DNA from: Endocalyx cinctus
Lineage: Eukaryota; Ascomycota; Sordariomycetes; Amphisphaeriales; Apiosporaceae
DNA length: 64,000 nucleotides
Assembly: GCA_001600455.1 (NCBI GenBank)
Contig: BCKC01000011.1
Location: forward strand, 1,205,835-1,269,834
Direction: 5' to 3'
Positions 22,041 through 33,967 of the stretch are shown here, one piece after another. The translations under genes were made by a program, and so were the position numbers. The notes below the pieces were generated by a model. That model ran no database searches. It was not told the origin of the DNA and saw nothing but the letters and a program-made list of their open reading frames with translations. Within the stretch, counting starts at the first letter, position 1. Each line of letters starts with the position of its first letter.

Positions 22041-22066
22041 AGAGGGGGAGGGGGAGGGGGAGGGGC
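22041..22066. repeat. G-rich (GGGGGA)n tract
   Basis: Three to four runs of four or five G separated by single A. This pattern can form a G-quadruplex on the plus strand. Confidence 0.8.
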
Positions 22067-23841
22067 TAGAGTGGCCTTGCTAAAATCGGCATGGTTACCC
22101 ACAGTATGCTAGAAAGCTGATACTTGAACAGATCTTGCCAGAGCATCCATCCATGGATACTACAGTATGTAACCTAGGAAGCCTGGCCATTTACCTGATG
22201 GATAGTGCCATTATTTTCTCCTGGTATCACGTAAACACGTACTGTCCAGTTGTCCTTCGGAACATGTGTCAATAAAGTTCACTTAGCACAATCGAATACA
22301 ATAAACTATAACAATGTACATATTTTCCTCCGACTCGCTAGGTACCTGCTTACCTTGATCTGCTCAACTGAAAATCTCCAAAAGGCTGCTCTGTCTGATG
22401 AATCACGCATAGAGCACAGCGATGAACGGGCTTTAGCTCCTCGCGGCACTATGATCTTTCTCGATCATCTCCTTAAAATTGTACACATCGAGATACGTAT
22501 CGTTAAAGGCGATCACGCCCCATTCTGCTGGGTCTACTCTGTACTCCTCTGATAATTCCCTGCGAGAACCTTGAATACCCTGCCGTTTTTCTTCGGGTCA
22601 TATGAATTATAAACTCATCTCTTGCGCTCGCTTGCGATGACTGACAGCATCATTAACTGTTTTCCTACGCCACTATACTAGTCAGGAGGGTGCTATAGAG
22701 ATAGATTAGACCCTTTTTGCTAGATAGTTCTGCTCTTTTTTTTTTTTTTGAGGGTTCCTCCTAATTATTCTAACCAGGGCAAAGTTGTTGATGACTTGAC
22801 GACTTCAAGGCTGATTCATCATTGTAAGATACTTGGAGTAGTTGCGATTATCGAGGTACGATATGACCTGGAACAAGTCCATGATCCTCCCCCTAACCTC
22901 ATAAAACCGGGGTTTCATTTGTCACGACGTTGTATTAAAGTCGAGATAGACCGTCCTAGTCGTCACTAACTTCACGATTGAACCCGTATGACTCCATGAA
23001 CTGGCGCGTGAGTGTACCCTGTAGCCTGAGGCACGCGACCTAGTTACCCCATGGGGATGCACCAGCTAGGACATTCTTTCCCGTATATTCTGGAATTCCA
23101 TATAAGAAGCATGAACCTGACTTTGCCGATCGATCTCGGATGTATGAAGCAGACGAAACAGATAAGCTTAGAACTGTATAATCAAAACCCCGTTTTCATA
23201 TATATGCATACTTCAGTGGAAACCCCAAACGTCTGCTTTTCAAATTACACTACGGATCAACCAGGTTGCAGAGTCGCAGGTATGTCATTTTCTCATAACT
23301 CGCCTTTACACGCGCACACTACAATGGATATATATGCCCGCGCGTGAGGGCATGTATAACGGTACCCGTGGGCTCTATTATCCAACGATGGGATTAGCTT
23401 TGCATAATATCCTATCACCCGTGCCACAATCATTCTTTTTCTAGCATTCAGGGGGCTGTACTGACAGTACACGGTACAAGAGTGTATCACCCCAACTCCA
23501 ACCTATCTCTGACTACCCCGCACAACCACCCCTTGTCCCCAACCCCAATCCTTCCCCTTAAAGCATCGCTATAGCGTTACTAGTTCACACACTTATGCAC
23601 CTCTGTGACAAGCTAGAAGCTACGTTGTGTACGATATACCTAACAGTCGAGCTCATAGGGTACGGTACCACGATACAAAAATACCCTTCTTAATGAAGTA
23701 CGGGGTACCTTATACTTTTTCTTGGAGAGAATTCCGGCGTGACGTGACGTAGCCTACGTGTTTCCGACCTCTCAGGTACGTTCGTCGGAACTTTGCACAT
23801 ACACCAAAGCAGTGTAGCAGCAGCATCTGCTGGTAACTATC

Positions 23842-26773
23842 ATGATTGGACCAATGGCGCAACTTTCGTCCTTTCCTTTGAGTTTACGAAGACTCCTACC
23901 TTCCACCACTCCAGGAAGCGGCGACTTCAGCAGTAAGGAGCAGCATTCATTACCTCATCACACTGTCGCGGATGGTTCGATAGAAAACAAACATGGGCTC
24001 GAGGTACAACGGCGGCGTCGTCGGTCATGGGGCATTGCCTCTGACTCGAGATACTTTTTTGTCAAGATGGCACTCCTCGTTTCCGTTATTGGAAGCACTC
24101 TTGCGCTCGCATTTACCCTCTCCGCAAGAAATTTTCGTTGGACTAAGCAGACGGGGGTCAAGGTCGAGGTTAAGGGAACGTCATACCTCGACCACGATAG
24201 TCCAATCAGCGGCTTCGCTGGGAGGACTTTTCTGAGAGAGAACATACCGTTTATAGACATACCCGACAAGCTTATCCAAGACGTATACTATTATAGGTGG
24301 ACATCACTTCAGCGTAATCTGCGCTACGTCAAGCCTGGGACTGGTTACATGTGCACCGAGTTTGTTACTCCCGTCTGGTATGCCCAGGCCTTTGGCACCA
24401 TTGATGCCGCCGCTGGTCACCAAATAGATGAATCGAGGTGGCTCAGAAACACTTTTTTTGCTGATGATTACATTCAACTCTACACTCGGGGACCTGCCGA
24501 CTCCAAACAATACACACAGTGGATACTGGATGCCATGAGTCGCCGTGCCTCCGTGACAGGTGATCATTATTTTGTCGCTACCCAACTTGACGATATGGTT
24601 CGCATGTGGCACCTATGGGATGATGTTTTCGATCCAGCCGTTGGTTTATATTACTACCAGCCCGTTTGGGATGCTCAAGAATGGTCGCTTCCAGGTTTTA
24701 TTGCTGCCCCGGACAACCAAAACTACGATTATAATCTAAGAAGAGACGGACCCGATACATTCAGACCCAGCCATAATGCGTGGTAAGTACCGAAACACCA
24801 CATGGCAGTTATTATCCCCTCATGCCTTATGGTTTATTTGTTTAGAGTGATAGCTAATAATCCGATGGCAGTAAGTACCGAGACCCTCTATGCGATGAGA
24901 TATTCCTGGGGCCGCCCAGTAAAAAAAAATAAATACATAAATAAAATAACTTACTGACATGGAATGTTTATGATTTCCAGACATGGTTGCCAATGCCAAG
25001 GCCATTGCTAGAGTGGCCAATCTTGCTCGCGATGGATTTCTAGAGTATAAATTTAATAAAATAGCGGACGATCTCGAGGCGGCCATGTACAGCCGACTTT
25101 GGGCTCCCGAGCGACAGTTCTTTATGGATATAATCCGTCCCGATAACTCTAAACTAGAACGACTCACCGGCAGAGAACAAGTTGGTACCTACCCGTATCG
25201 GTTTGGCATTGGCCTCGAAAAGAAGTATGCCCAACCGACAGTGGACGCCTTATTTGACCCCAGCATCTTCTTTTCGCGATTTGGACCTACTACTCTCGAG
25301 GTAACAAATGAATATTTTATGTGGAGGCGGCCAAACGAATTATGTAAGTCTGTGCATTCCCCCCCTCCCTAGTGGAGGATGCATGTGAGGAATTGGCGTT
25401 AATCTCACGTCCTAGGTTGTTACTGGAATGGCATGTCGTGGCCATTTTCAACCGGACATACCCTCAAATCACTTGCGTCAATCTACCGAGCTGGAACGAC
25501 CAACGTAACTCCTGAGCAGTATCATCAGTACCTAAATATTTATGCGAGGACCCAGCAAAAAGACGGACAACCTTACGTTGCGGAATCGCATTGGCCTTAC
25601 CAAGACTCGTGGAGTGGTGATAGCTTCAACCATTCGGAGCACTACGACCATTCCACTTACAACGATGACGTGATCACCGGACTGCTTGGTATTTTGCCAC
25701 AGCATGACGATACTTTGCATATTTTCCCTATTATTCCGGAGAACTGGACTTACTTTGCACTGGAAAACCTGCCGTACCATGGTCATCTTGTGACAGTGCT
25801 GTACGACCAAGATGGGTCGAGATACAACTCTGGGAAAGGCCTGAGTATCTTTGTAAATGGAATCAAAGTACACCAGGGCCCAGAAAAGGTTGCTGTGGTC
25901 CCTATACCTCCACCGATTCTACCGGATGAGGCGCTAGTCAACATCGCCGCAAACCCCACGGGGCCAGGTCAGTACCCCATGGCAAATGCAACTTATACAT
26001 ACTCGGCGGACTATTCTTACCAAGCTATTGACGGAGTGGTATATTATGATCACGTGCCTGACAATCGATGGACTAATTACCTATCCCCCAATATGAACGA
26101 CACCCTAACCGTAACATTCGCACGCCCTCGAAACATATCATCGGTGACTTTAGCGTTGTTTTCCGATGTTGCCACAGGCGGAGGAATCGATTTACCAGCC
26201 AGTATTGAGATTTATGGAACGAGAGGACTGATTGCTCGACTGGATGACGGTTCGCAGCTACTCGCGAATGATCGGAACCGTATCGATTTTAAGGTGGTTG
26301 AAACAGAGTTTATAGCGGTCAACCTATACCGGCGGTCATCCAATACTTACGTCGGCATCTGCGAGCTCGAGGTATGGCAGCAGGCCGAGTCTGGGCCTCA
26401 GTATTATGCCGTCGACGCACATCTCATGGGTGAAGAAACAGCCGTCATTCTCGACGCTTCATCGACGGCGACCGGGAATGGAGCTGTGGTTGGCGGACTT
26501 AGACCAGACAGCGAGGTGGCCTTCTCAGGTATCATTTCCAAGGGTCAACAGACAACTCTGGCACTCAGTTATTCAAGTTCAGGGAACTCGACGGCAAGCA
26601 TAGACGTCCAAGTCAATCAGGTATCGCAAGCCAGCCTGAATTTAATGCCATCCCAAGGCAAGTATGTTGAGGTGATGACCAATGTCACATTGGCCGCCGG
26701 AAAAAATTACATCAGTCTCGTTGGCGGGTCGGATAACGTCAGTATTACGATAGAGACATTGACATTGCTTTAA
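23842..26773 (+). CDS. Membrane-anchored six-hairpin-type glycoside hydrolase (MGH1/GH63-like)
   Basis: Three exons, 23,842-24,781, 24,981-25,343 and 25,416-26,773, give 886 residues. The first join needs a stwintron (see 24,782-24,980). An N-terminal basic run (RRRRR, 57-61) precedes one hydrophobic segment (about 71-96), predicting a type II signal anchor. The following region has the aromatic- and acid-rich pattern of (alpha/alpha)6 glycosidases, with TQLDDMVRMWHLWDD, RPSHNAYMVANAKAIA, ELCCYWNGMSWPFSTGH and SGDSFNHSEHYDHSTYNDD. After about residue 560 comes a discoidin/F5-8C-like beta domain (VDGVVYYDHVPDNRW region), then a C-terminal CBM6/35-like beta domain with several N-glycosylation sites. 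It most likely acts in the secretory path or outside the cell on a glycan; substrate unknown. The catalytic acids cannot be assigned by eye. An alpha-L-rhamnosidase-like family is the main alternative. Confidence 0.75.
24782..24980 (+). other. Spliceosomal twin intron ([D1,2] stwintron) in the glycoside hydrolase gene
   Basis: Treating 24,783-24,980 as one canonical intron gives TG+A, a stop, and the wrong frame. If the outer intron begins with the G at 24,782, and an inner intron 24,783-24,871 (GTAAGTACC ... CTAAT ... GGCAG) is removed first, then G joins TAAGTACCG to form a perfect outer donor. The outer intron ends at CCAG 24,980 with a CTGAC branch at about 24,954. The mature join reads HNAY-MVANAKAI in frame. 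Inner length 89 nt, outer 110 nt. Confidence 0.75.
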
Positions 26774-26880
26774 TGTATTGTTTTTGATAGTATTGGTATA
26801 AATATACACAGAAGTCGATAGACTAGAGTATATACATACTTAAACCCCAAATATACATATGATATGTTTCATGTTATGAC

Positions 26881-26919
<39 letters not shown>

Positions 26920-27448
26920 TCCCAGATTACATTGAATAAATGTAGGCAACAAGTAACGCAGCAGTGTGTAATAGTGATGGTCTTGGAAGGGGGCCAGGTA
27001 TATCGCGTATACGGGAAAACTAATATTCCGACAGTGCTTTAGTGGCAGAGTGGGTATTTAGTTAGCTAGCTTACAAGTTACCTGCCAGCCTACTTAGCAA
27101 GTAGGAGGGCTGTTGGAAAACCGTACTGTAGCATCACTGAAGCAGGAACGCAGAAATATTTTTACAGTCATCAATGAGTTCCAACTGGTGCGTTTCGCTT
27201 CACGACTCTTTACCTTGCCACTCGTCTATGCGTACGTATTAAATACTAAGTACTCAGATAAAGAGAGCCTTGGAAGACATGAAATCAAGCTAGAATAAAA
27301 GTATTAACTTTATTATTTGCTAGTTGACGCCTAGTCTTACAGATGAACGTGTCCAATTCCATACCGTCCATATACAGTTTCTTCCCCTGCCTTTCTCTCT
27401 CGACTTTATTACTTTGCTCCCTTTTATCTTCAACCCTAGTCCAGAGCG
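26774..27448. other. Intergenic region with CT microsatellite
   Basis: Between the glycoside hydrolase and Spf1 (same strand). A CT repeat of about 17 units lies at 26,886-26,925. The short open frame at 27,113-27,298 is not supported as a gene. A pyrimidine-rich leader precedes the Spf1 start. Confidence 0.6.
26886..26925. repeat. (CT)n microsatellite
   Basis: An almost perfect CT dinucleotide run of about 16-17 units. Confidence 0.95.
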
Positions 27449-30400
27449 ATGCCTCTAGTTGAGAGCTCACAGATTAAGAGTGCCGAGTTACTCTCCCCTC
27501 TGCCTATATATGCACATGCATATATATGGCCCTTTGCCATCATATGGCCGATATTCTTACGCTACTTCTATACTCCCGAGCTCTATCAAAATCATATTGG
27601 TTCTTCAGAATGGACTTTTGTCTGGGTCGCCACGATCATCACCCTGCAAAGTTTAGTTTGGCTCAGTACAAATTGGAGTGTTGATTTAAAGGGCATCTTC
27701 ACTGCTATGAAAGCTACTGATGTTGAAAATGCCCAATTGATCAAGGTCATCCCCATCGCGAATGCCGGGTTGGCCGAAATTTGTGAAATCCACCGCGAAA
27801 AGGTACGACCATTTCCATCCTCCCATCATTATATCGCGTCATACTAAGTAACTTGGTTCCCTAGATTGGCGACAAGATCAACTTTTCTTTTCTTTTCCAA
27901 AAGCGTCGTTTTCTCTATAATCCTGCCGAGAAATGCTTTTCCCCCTTGACCTATGAGATTGATGCCGAGCCGAAACCCAAGATCGAAAAGCTTCAACGTT
28001 CCCAGGGCATTACTAGCCAGGACGAGCTGACAAGGCTCGAGCAACACTACGGCGCGAACACCTTCGATATTCCTGTCCCCACTTTCACCGAACTTTTCCG
28101 TGAACATGCCGTCGCCCCTTTCTTCGTCTTCCAAATATTTTGTGTAGGCCTGTGGATGTTGGACGAGTACTGGTATTATTCCCTCTTTACACTCTTCATG
28201 CTAGTCGCTTTTGAGAGTACTGTTGTATGGCAGCGGCAGCGGACCCTGAATGAGTTCCGCGGAATGAGTATCAAACCCTACGATATGTGGGTTTATCGTC
28301 TAGGTCGATGGTCAGAAATTCAAAGCGACAAGCTCCTCCCTGGCGACCTTGTGTCGGTTGGCCGTACCAAAGAGGACAGTGGCGTCGCTTGTGACATGCT
28401 CCTAGTCGAGGGTACTGCAATCGTTAATGAAGCGATGCTGTCGGGCGAGAGCACACCGCTATTGAAAGACTCGATCCAGCTGCGCCCTGGAGATGTCGCT
28501 ATCGATACCGAAGGTCTTGACAAGAATGCATTCTTATGGGGTGGCACAAAAGTATTGCAAATCACGCACGGTAATCCAGATGAAGAAAAACTAAAGCCTG
28601 CGTCTGGAGTGCCCCCACCTCCCGACAAAGGTGCAATGGCTATTGTCATGAAGACTGGTTTTGAGACTTCGCAAGGCAGTTTGGTCAGAACGATGATCTA
28701 TTCGACAGAACGGGTTTCGGCAAACAATGTAGAGGCGCTACTTTTTATCCTATTCCTGCTTATTTTTGCCTTGGCCGCCTCTTGGTACGTTTGGGACGAG
28801 GGTGTTAAGAAAGATAGGAAGAGATCTAAGCTGCTCCTGGATTGCGTCTTGATCGTAACTAGTGTTGTGCCCCCAGAGCTGCCTATGGAACTTAGCCTTG
28901 CTGTCAACACGAGTTTGGCCGCCCTCGCCAAATTTGCCATTTTCTGTACCGAGCCATTCCGTATCCCCTTTGCGGGCCGCATCGATGTCGCATGCTTTGA
29001 TAAGACTGGCACTCTGACTGGGGAGGATCTCGTCGTCGAAGGAATCGCTGGACTTGGCTTAAGTCATTCTGGATCGGACACGCCAATAGAATCAGACGGT
29101 GCCCATAGCCACATGACGCCCGTTAAAGAAGCTGCTATGGAGACGACACTAGTCTTGGCCACCGCTCACGCATTAGTAAAACTCGATGAAGGCGATATTG
29201 TTGGCGACCCCATGGAAAAAGCCACTCTAAACGCTCTTGGGTGGTCTCTTGGGAAGAACGATATCCTTGCACCCAAGCCTTCAACTGTATCTGTTGGAGG
29301 TGTTTCCGGCACTGTACAGGTGAAGCGCCGATTTCAGTTTTCGTCCGCCTTGAAACGCCAGAGCTCGGTAGCCACTGTAAATGTGGTGGATCCCACGACA
29401 GGCCATCGGGTGCGAGGTACGTTTGTTGCCGTAAAAGGTGCACCTGAAACTATTATGAAAATGCTGCGTAGTATCCCCGCCCAGTATGAAGAGACGTATA
29501 AATATTTCACGCGACGGGGTTCTCGCGTGTTGGCACTAGCTCATAAACAACTAACCATAGACAATGAACTTGGGTCTGGCAAGATCAATGATTTAAAGCG
29601 AGAGAAGGTTGAAGCAGATCTCACTTTCGCTGGTTTCCTAGTGCTCCAATGTCCCCTGAAGGATGATGCCAAACAAGCCGTTCAGATGCTGAACGAGAGC
29701 AGCCATAGAGTTGTTATGATTACCGGGGATAATCCGCTCACGGCGGTACATGTTGCTTGCGAAGTTGAGATTGTGGATCGAGAGGTACTAATTCTCGATG
29801 CACCCGAGCAGAACGATGGAGGCGGGAGATTGATTTGGCGGAGCGTGGATGACAAAATCAACATCGAAGTTGATGCGTCTAAACCCATTGATCCTACCAT
29901 ACTGAACACTAAAGATATCTGTGTCACGGGTTATGCGCTGTCCAAATTTAGAGACAACCACTCTGCGTGGCGATCATTGTTACGCTATACCTGGGTCTAC
30001 GCTCGTGTCTCCCCGAAGCAGAAAGAGGAAATTCTTCTTGGGTTGAAGGACATGGGCTATTTCACACTTATGGCTGGCGACGGTACCAATGACGTCGGTG
30101 CTTTAAAGCAGGCGCATATTGGTATTGCTCTACTCAACGGTACTCCAGAAGACCTAACGCGCATTGCCGAGCACGCTCGTAACACCAAGATGAAGGAGCT
30201 TTACCAAAAACAGGTTGACCTCATGAAGAGGTTCAACCAGCCCGCTCCTCCCGTGCCAATCATGATTGCTCATCTCTTCCCCCCCGGTCCTTCCAATCCT
30301 CAGTTTCAAAAGGCGATCGAGCGTGAAGCCCAGAAGAAAGGTGTCACGCCAGAAGTGTATGCTCAGATGAACAGCGTCAACCTACAGCCGATTGTGACTC

Positions 30401-31554
30401 AGCCAAGCCAGCAAGCCCCTGTTAATGATCAACGCAACGCCAAACAACAGGATGGAATGAAGAAGGCGGCTAATTTCGCCGACAAAATGACTACCGCGAT
30501 GATGGAGCAGGAACTTGGTGATGACGAGCCCCCAACACTGAAACTTGGCGATGCGTCCGTGGCTGCACCATTCACGAGCAAACTTCGGAATGTCATAGCA
30601 ATCCCAAATATCATTCGTCAAGGTCGTTGTACGTTGGTGGCGACGATCCAAATGTACAAAATTCTCGCTCTAAACTGTCTGATTAGCGCCTACAGCCTCA
30701 GCGTTCTTTATCTTGAAGGTATCAAGTTCGGCGATGGTCAAATCACGATTAGTGGGATGCTCATGAGCGTGTGTTTCCTCTCAATATCACGAGCCAAGTC
30801 CGTCGAGGGTCTGTCAAAAGAGCGCCCTCAGCCGAACATATTCAACTTCTATATTATTGGGTCAATCTTGGGCCAGTTCGCAGTGCATATCGCTACATTA
30901 ATTTACATCTCTCGATTGTGCGACAAGCTTGAACCGTAGGTTTCCCTTCCTTTCTTTTTTTCTGGGCTCTTGTGCGTATTATTGTAAACTAACATAACGT
31001 ATAGGCGGTCTGAAATATTGGATCTCGAGGCTGAATTTCAACCTTCGCTTCTCAACAGCGCCGTTTATCTACTACAGCTTATTCAACAAATTTCAACATT
31101 CGCGGTAAACTATCAAGGTCGACCATTTAGAGAATCATTATCGGAGAACCGAGGTATGTTTTACGGTATTATCGGAGTCACCGCCATTGCGTTTTCGTGC
31201 TCGACAGAATCCATACCCGAGCTCAACGAACAGATGAGACTTGTAAAATTTACGGGAGAGTTTAGGATGACGATGACAACTGTCATGGTGGTTGACTACA
31301 TCGGTTGCTGGGTCATCGAAGTTGTCTTGAAGAAACTTTTCAGTGACTTCCAACCTCGTGATATTGCAGTGAGACGGCCAGATCAATTGGAACGGGAAAG
31401 GAAGCGGAAGGAAGCGGAGAAGGCTCTTAAAGAAGTTGAAGATGAGAAAAAAAGGTTAGAGAAAGTAGCGGAATTTGAAAGAAAGGTAGAAGAGCGAAAG
31501 CAGAAGCTTATGGCTTGGAGTCAGGGTAGACAAGGTCAAGGTGCGGGAACGTGA
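27449..31554 (+). CDS. SPF1: P5A-type ATPase Spf1 (ER transmembrane-helix dislocase)
   Basis: Exons 27,449-27,802, 27,865-30,935 and 31,005-31,554 join in frame to 1,324 residues. P-type ATPase hallmarks: MLSGES in the actuator domain, the P5A signature VVPPELPMELS in membrane helix 4, phosphorylation motif CFDKTGTLTGED (D497), nucleotide-binding FSSALKRQSS and KGAPE, and hinge MITGDNPLTA and MAGDGTNDVGALKQA. Two extra N-terminal hydrophobic segments and a long C-terminal membrane domain followed by a charged coiled-coil tail (KRKEAEKALKEVEDEKK) fit P5A enzymes. Spf1 acts in the ER membrane, removing mis-inserted mitochondrial tail-anchored or moderately hydrophobic helices; older work links it to Mn/Ca and sterol homeostasis. 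The region with MKRFNQPAPPVPIM and a Pro/Gln-rich linker is the usual P5A insertion before helix 5. Identification is secure. Confidence 0.97.
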
Positions 31555-31991
31555 GATGGATTCAACACTTCCTACGATCAGTAAGATGTCAAGTCTACTC
31601 TAGCTAAGTCGTGCCCGTTGAATTAGAGTATCGATTTCCCGATATTTACATAATTTCCCGATACAATAGTAGATATGAATATGTAGAGGTAGAAATAGAG
31701 TTGGCCATTTCATTCGTACAAATTAATGATTTTCCAAATTAGATCATATAGTCCACTACCTCATATATATATATATATATATATTAAAACATGGTCGGAC
31801 AAATATCGGAATATTAGCAAATGAACATGTGTAGTAGACGTCTAGTTAAAGCTGACTTAATCAATAAAACAAAAATAAACAACCTTGGAAGTAGGTACCT
31901 AGGTATTACATATGGCAGTACTAAACAATATCTGAATTCTAACTTTGCGAGATACGAAATAAGTTAATAATATTTCAGCTGCTTGGTAACA
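31555..31991. other. Intergenic region with an AT repeat
   Basis: Between Spf1 and the CofD-like gene. A short (TA)n run lies at 31,763-31,785 and one GTAGGTACCTAGGTA word near 31,891. No gene is visible. Confidence 0.6.
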
Positions 31992-33656
31992 ATGAGTACA
32001 TCCAAGCCGAGAGGTATCGTGGTATTCGGTGGCGGTACAGCGACTAACAGCATTGTCGATGTATTTGAAACCTTGAGAGACAATCGAAGTTGCTCTCTAA
32101 GTTATATCATACCTATCAGTGACAATGGCGGGAGCTCTTCCGAACTTATACGCGTATTTGGCGGCCCCGGTATGCTTATTTTAATATGCTCTATTGATAA
32201 ATCAAAGGCACAAGATTTGAGCTAACGATCATTGACGCAGGTATCGGTGATATCCGAAGTCAGTTTATATTCTTTTCCTAATCTTCTCCGAGAGCCGGGA
32301 GGCGACGTACAGGCAGCAAAGACACCTAGCTAAATGTCCCATTTTCCTTACTCGTAGGTAGATTGGTCCGCCTGATCCCGGACTCGGACTCGGATGCCGA
32401 AAGGGCGTCGATTAAGGAGCTTTTCAATCATCGTCTGTCTTCCGATACCCGGGAGGCACGGTCTGAATGGCTGGAAATCGTCGAGGGGCGAGATAAATTA
32501 TGGTCCAACATATCGAGCGAGAAGCGAGAGCTGATTCGGTCCATCTTTAATCTTGTAAACTTGGAGATTGTCAAGAAGGCTCGGCCGAGCTCCACCTTCA
32601 ACTTCTCTAAAGCAAGTATAGGAAACCTATTCTTGACAGGGTGAGATTTCTGTTTTCAAAAATACTACCAATATGCTTGTCTGAGCTGATTTGGCTTGGT
32701 CGATATATAGCGCTCGAGTTTTTACCGGTTCTTTGGAATCCGCTATTTATTTGCTTTCAACCATCTGCGCGATTTCACCCACGGTAAACACACTGCCTGC
32801 AATAAACAGTAACTTCACCCACCATATCTGCGCCGGACTCGCGAATAAGTCTCAGATTACCGGACAGAACGCGATATCTCATCCTTTTGCCCCCACCGCC
32901 CTCCCGGATGACCCCCCGATTATGGATGGTGGCATAGGAGGGGGCGACGAAACCGAGGCGCACGACCTGATCGAGGACGCTACACTTCCCGGTTCCTTAC
33001 CTTCATTGCGGAAGCAGTATATTGAATTCAGTAAGGCGGACGAGGAAGACCTACCTAGCAGAATTGAGAGAATCTGGTATATCAATCCGTACGGACATGA
33101 AATTCGACCGCTAGCGAATCCTAAAGTTATATCGTCCATCCAGGACGCGAGCGCCATCATTTATAGCATCGGATCACTGTATACGTCTATAATCCCCAGC
33201 CTAGTGCTTCGCGGCGTAGGCGCCTCCATCGCCAACTCGGGCGTCAGGCATAAGATCTTGATACTGAACTCTAGTATTGATCGGGAGACCGGCCCGGCAG
33301 CCAAACCGTTTACGGCAACAGACTTTGTGCACGCCATCACGAAGGCGGCTGCAGAGAGTCAAGGATATTTTGACGAGGGAAGCGAACCGGGGATGAAAGC
33401 TGCCGACGACGCGCCACAGCGGAAAGTCCGAGAAATACAGAGGTATGTGACGCATCTGATCTACCTAGAAGGCGAAGGCGCACCTAAGGTGGACAAAACG
33501 GAGTTGAATTCCTTAGGCATTGAGTGCATACGTGTTTATGGGCGGAGAGTGGGCGGCATACTTATGTATGACGAAGATGGCCTGACCAGGGCGTTAGAAG
33601 CTGTTATAGGCAAGCCAGACATACTGAGGAGTCGGAGGAATACCAGCAGGCAGTGA
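31992..33656 (+). CDS. CofD/UPF0052-like protein (yeast YNL011C family)
   Basis: Four exons, 31,992-32,169, 32,241-32,258, 32,358-32,640 and 32,711-33,656, encode 474 residues. The family pattern is clear: VVFGGGTATNS at the N-terminus (phosphate/nucleotide-binding loop), PISDNGGSSSELIR, GPGIGDIRSRLVRL, SIGNLFLTGARVF and, near the C-terminal half, SAIIYSIGSLYTSIIPSL (the family's GxLyTSi block). Bacterial and archaeal relatives include CofD, 2-phospho-L-lactate transferase for coenzyme F420, and YvcK. Fungi lack F420, so the fungal substrate is unknown; binding of a nucleotide sugar or nucleotide-diphosphate is an inference from the fold. The second exon is only 18 nt and supplies the IGDIR motif, which supports it being real. 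The ATG at 31,992 is preferred over no upstream alternative. Confidence 0.88.
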
Positions 33657-33967
33657 GACACGCAAGATAACTCGGTACCGAAGCGAACTATGTTATGCTT
33701 GGAAGAGAAAGTGCATTTTGGTATCTTCGGATTATATATCATACAATTCACCCACACAATTATCATCATCGGGTGTCTATTTTCCCCCCCTATGAATCGA
33801 GTCGCCTGGGTCAAAGCAGGCCCGAGTCTAGAACGAGACACATCACATAAAGACTGTGCCATAACGAACCAGTACTGCCTAGATCACTCTCCATATTTTA
33901 CCTTGAAATGCCTTCCACTTGAACCAAGGCCCTAGGATACAAAGACCTATGTTGTTGTTACACGCGT

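Larger units (their letters stand above)
21439..23841. other. 2.4-kb divergent intergenic region with minisatellites
   Basis: Between Rqt4 (-) and the glycoside hydrolase (+). It is full of ACCTAGGTA-type words (21,530-21,760, 21,840-22,030) and holds three short tandem arrays listed separately. Short open frames at 22,250-22,552, 22,748-22,969 and 23,051-23,347 have no recognisable domains or coding bias and are not called. Confidence 0.6.

Noticed and set aside
22250..23347. Three short open frames in the Rqt4-glycosidase intergenic region
   Set aside because: No domains, no splice partners and no coding-like composition; the region is repeat-rich.
24844..24871. A mini-exon between two canonical introns in the glycoside hydrolase gene
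   Set aside because: Every acceptor choice gives an immediate stop after the first exon's TG; the stwintron reading is the only one that keeps the frame.
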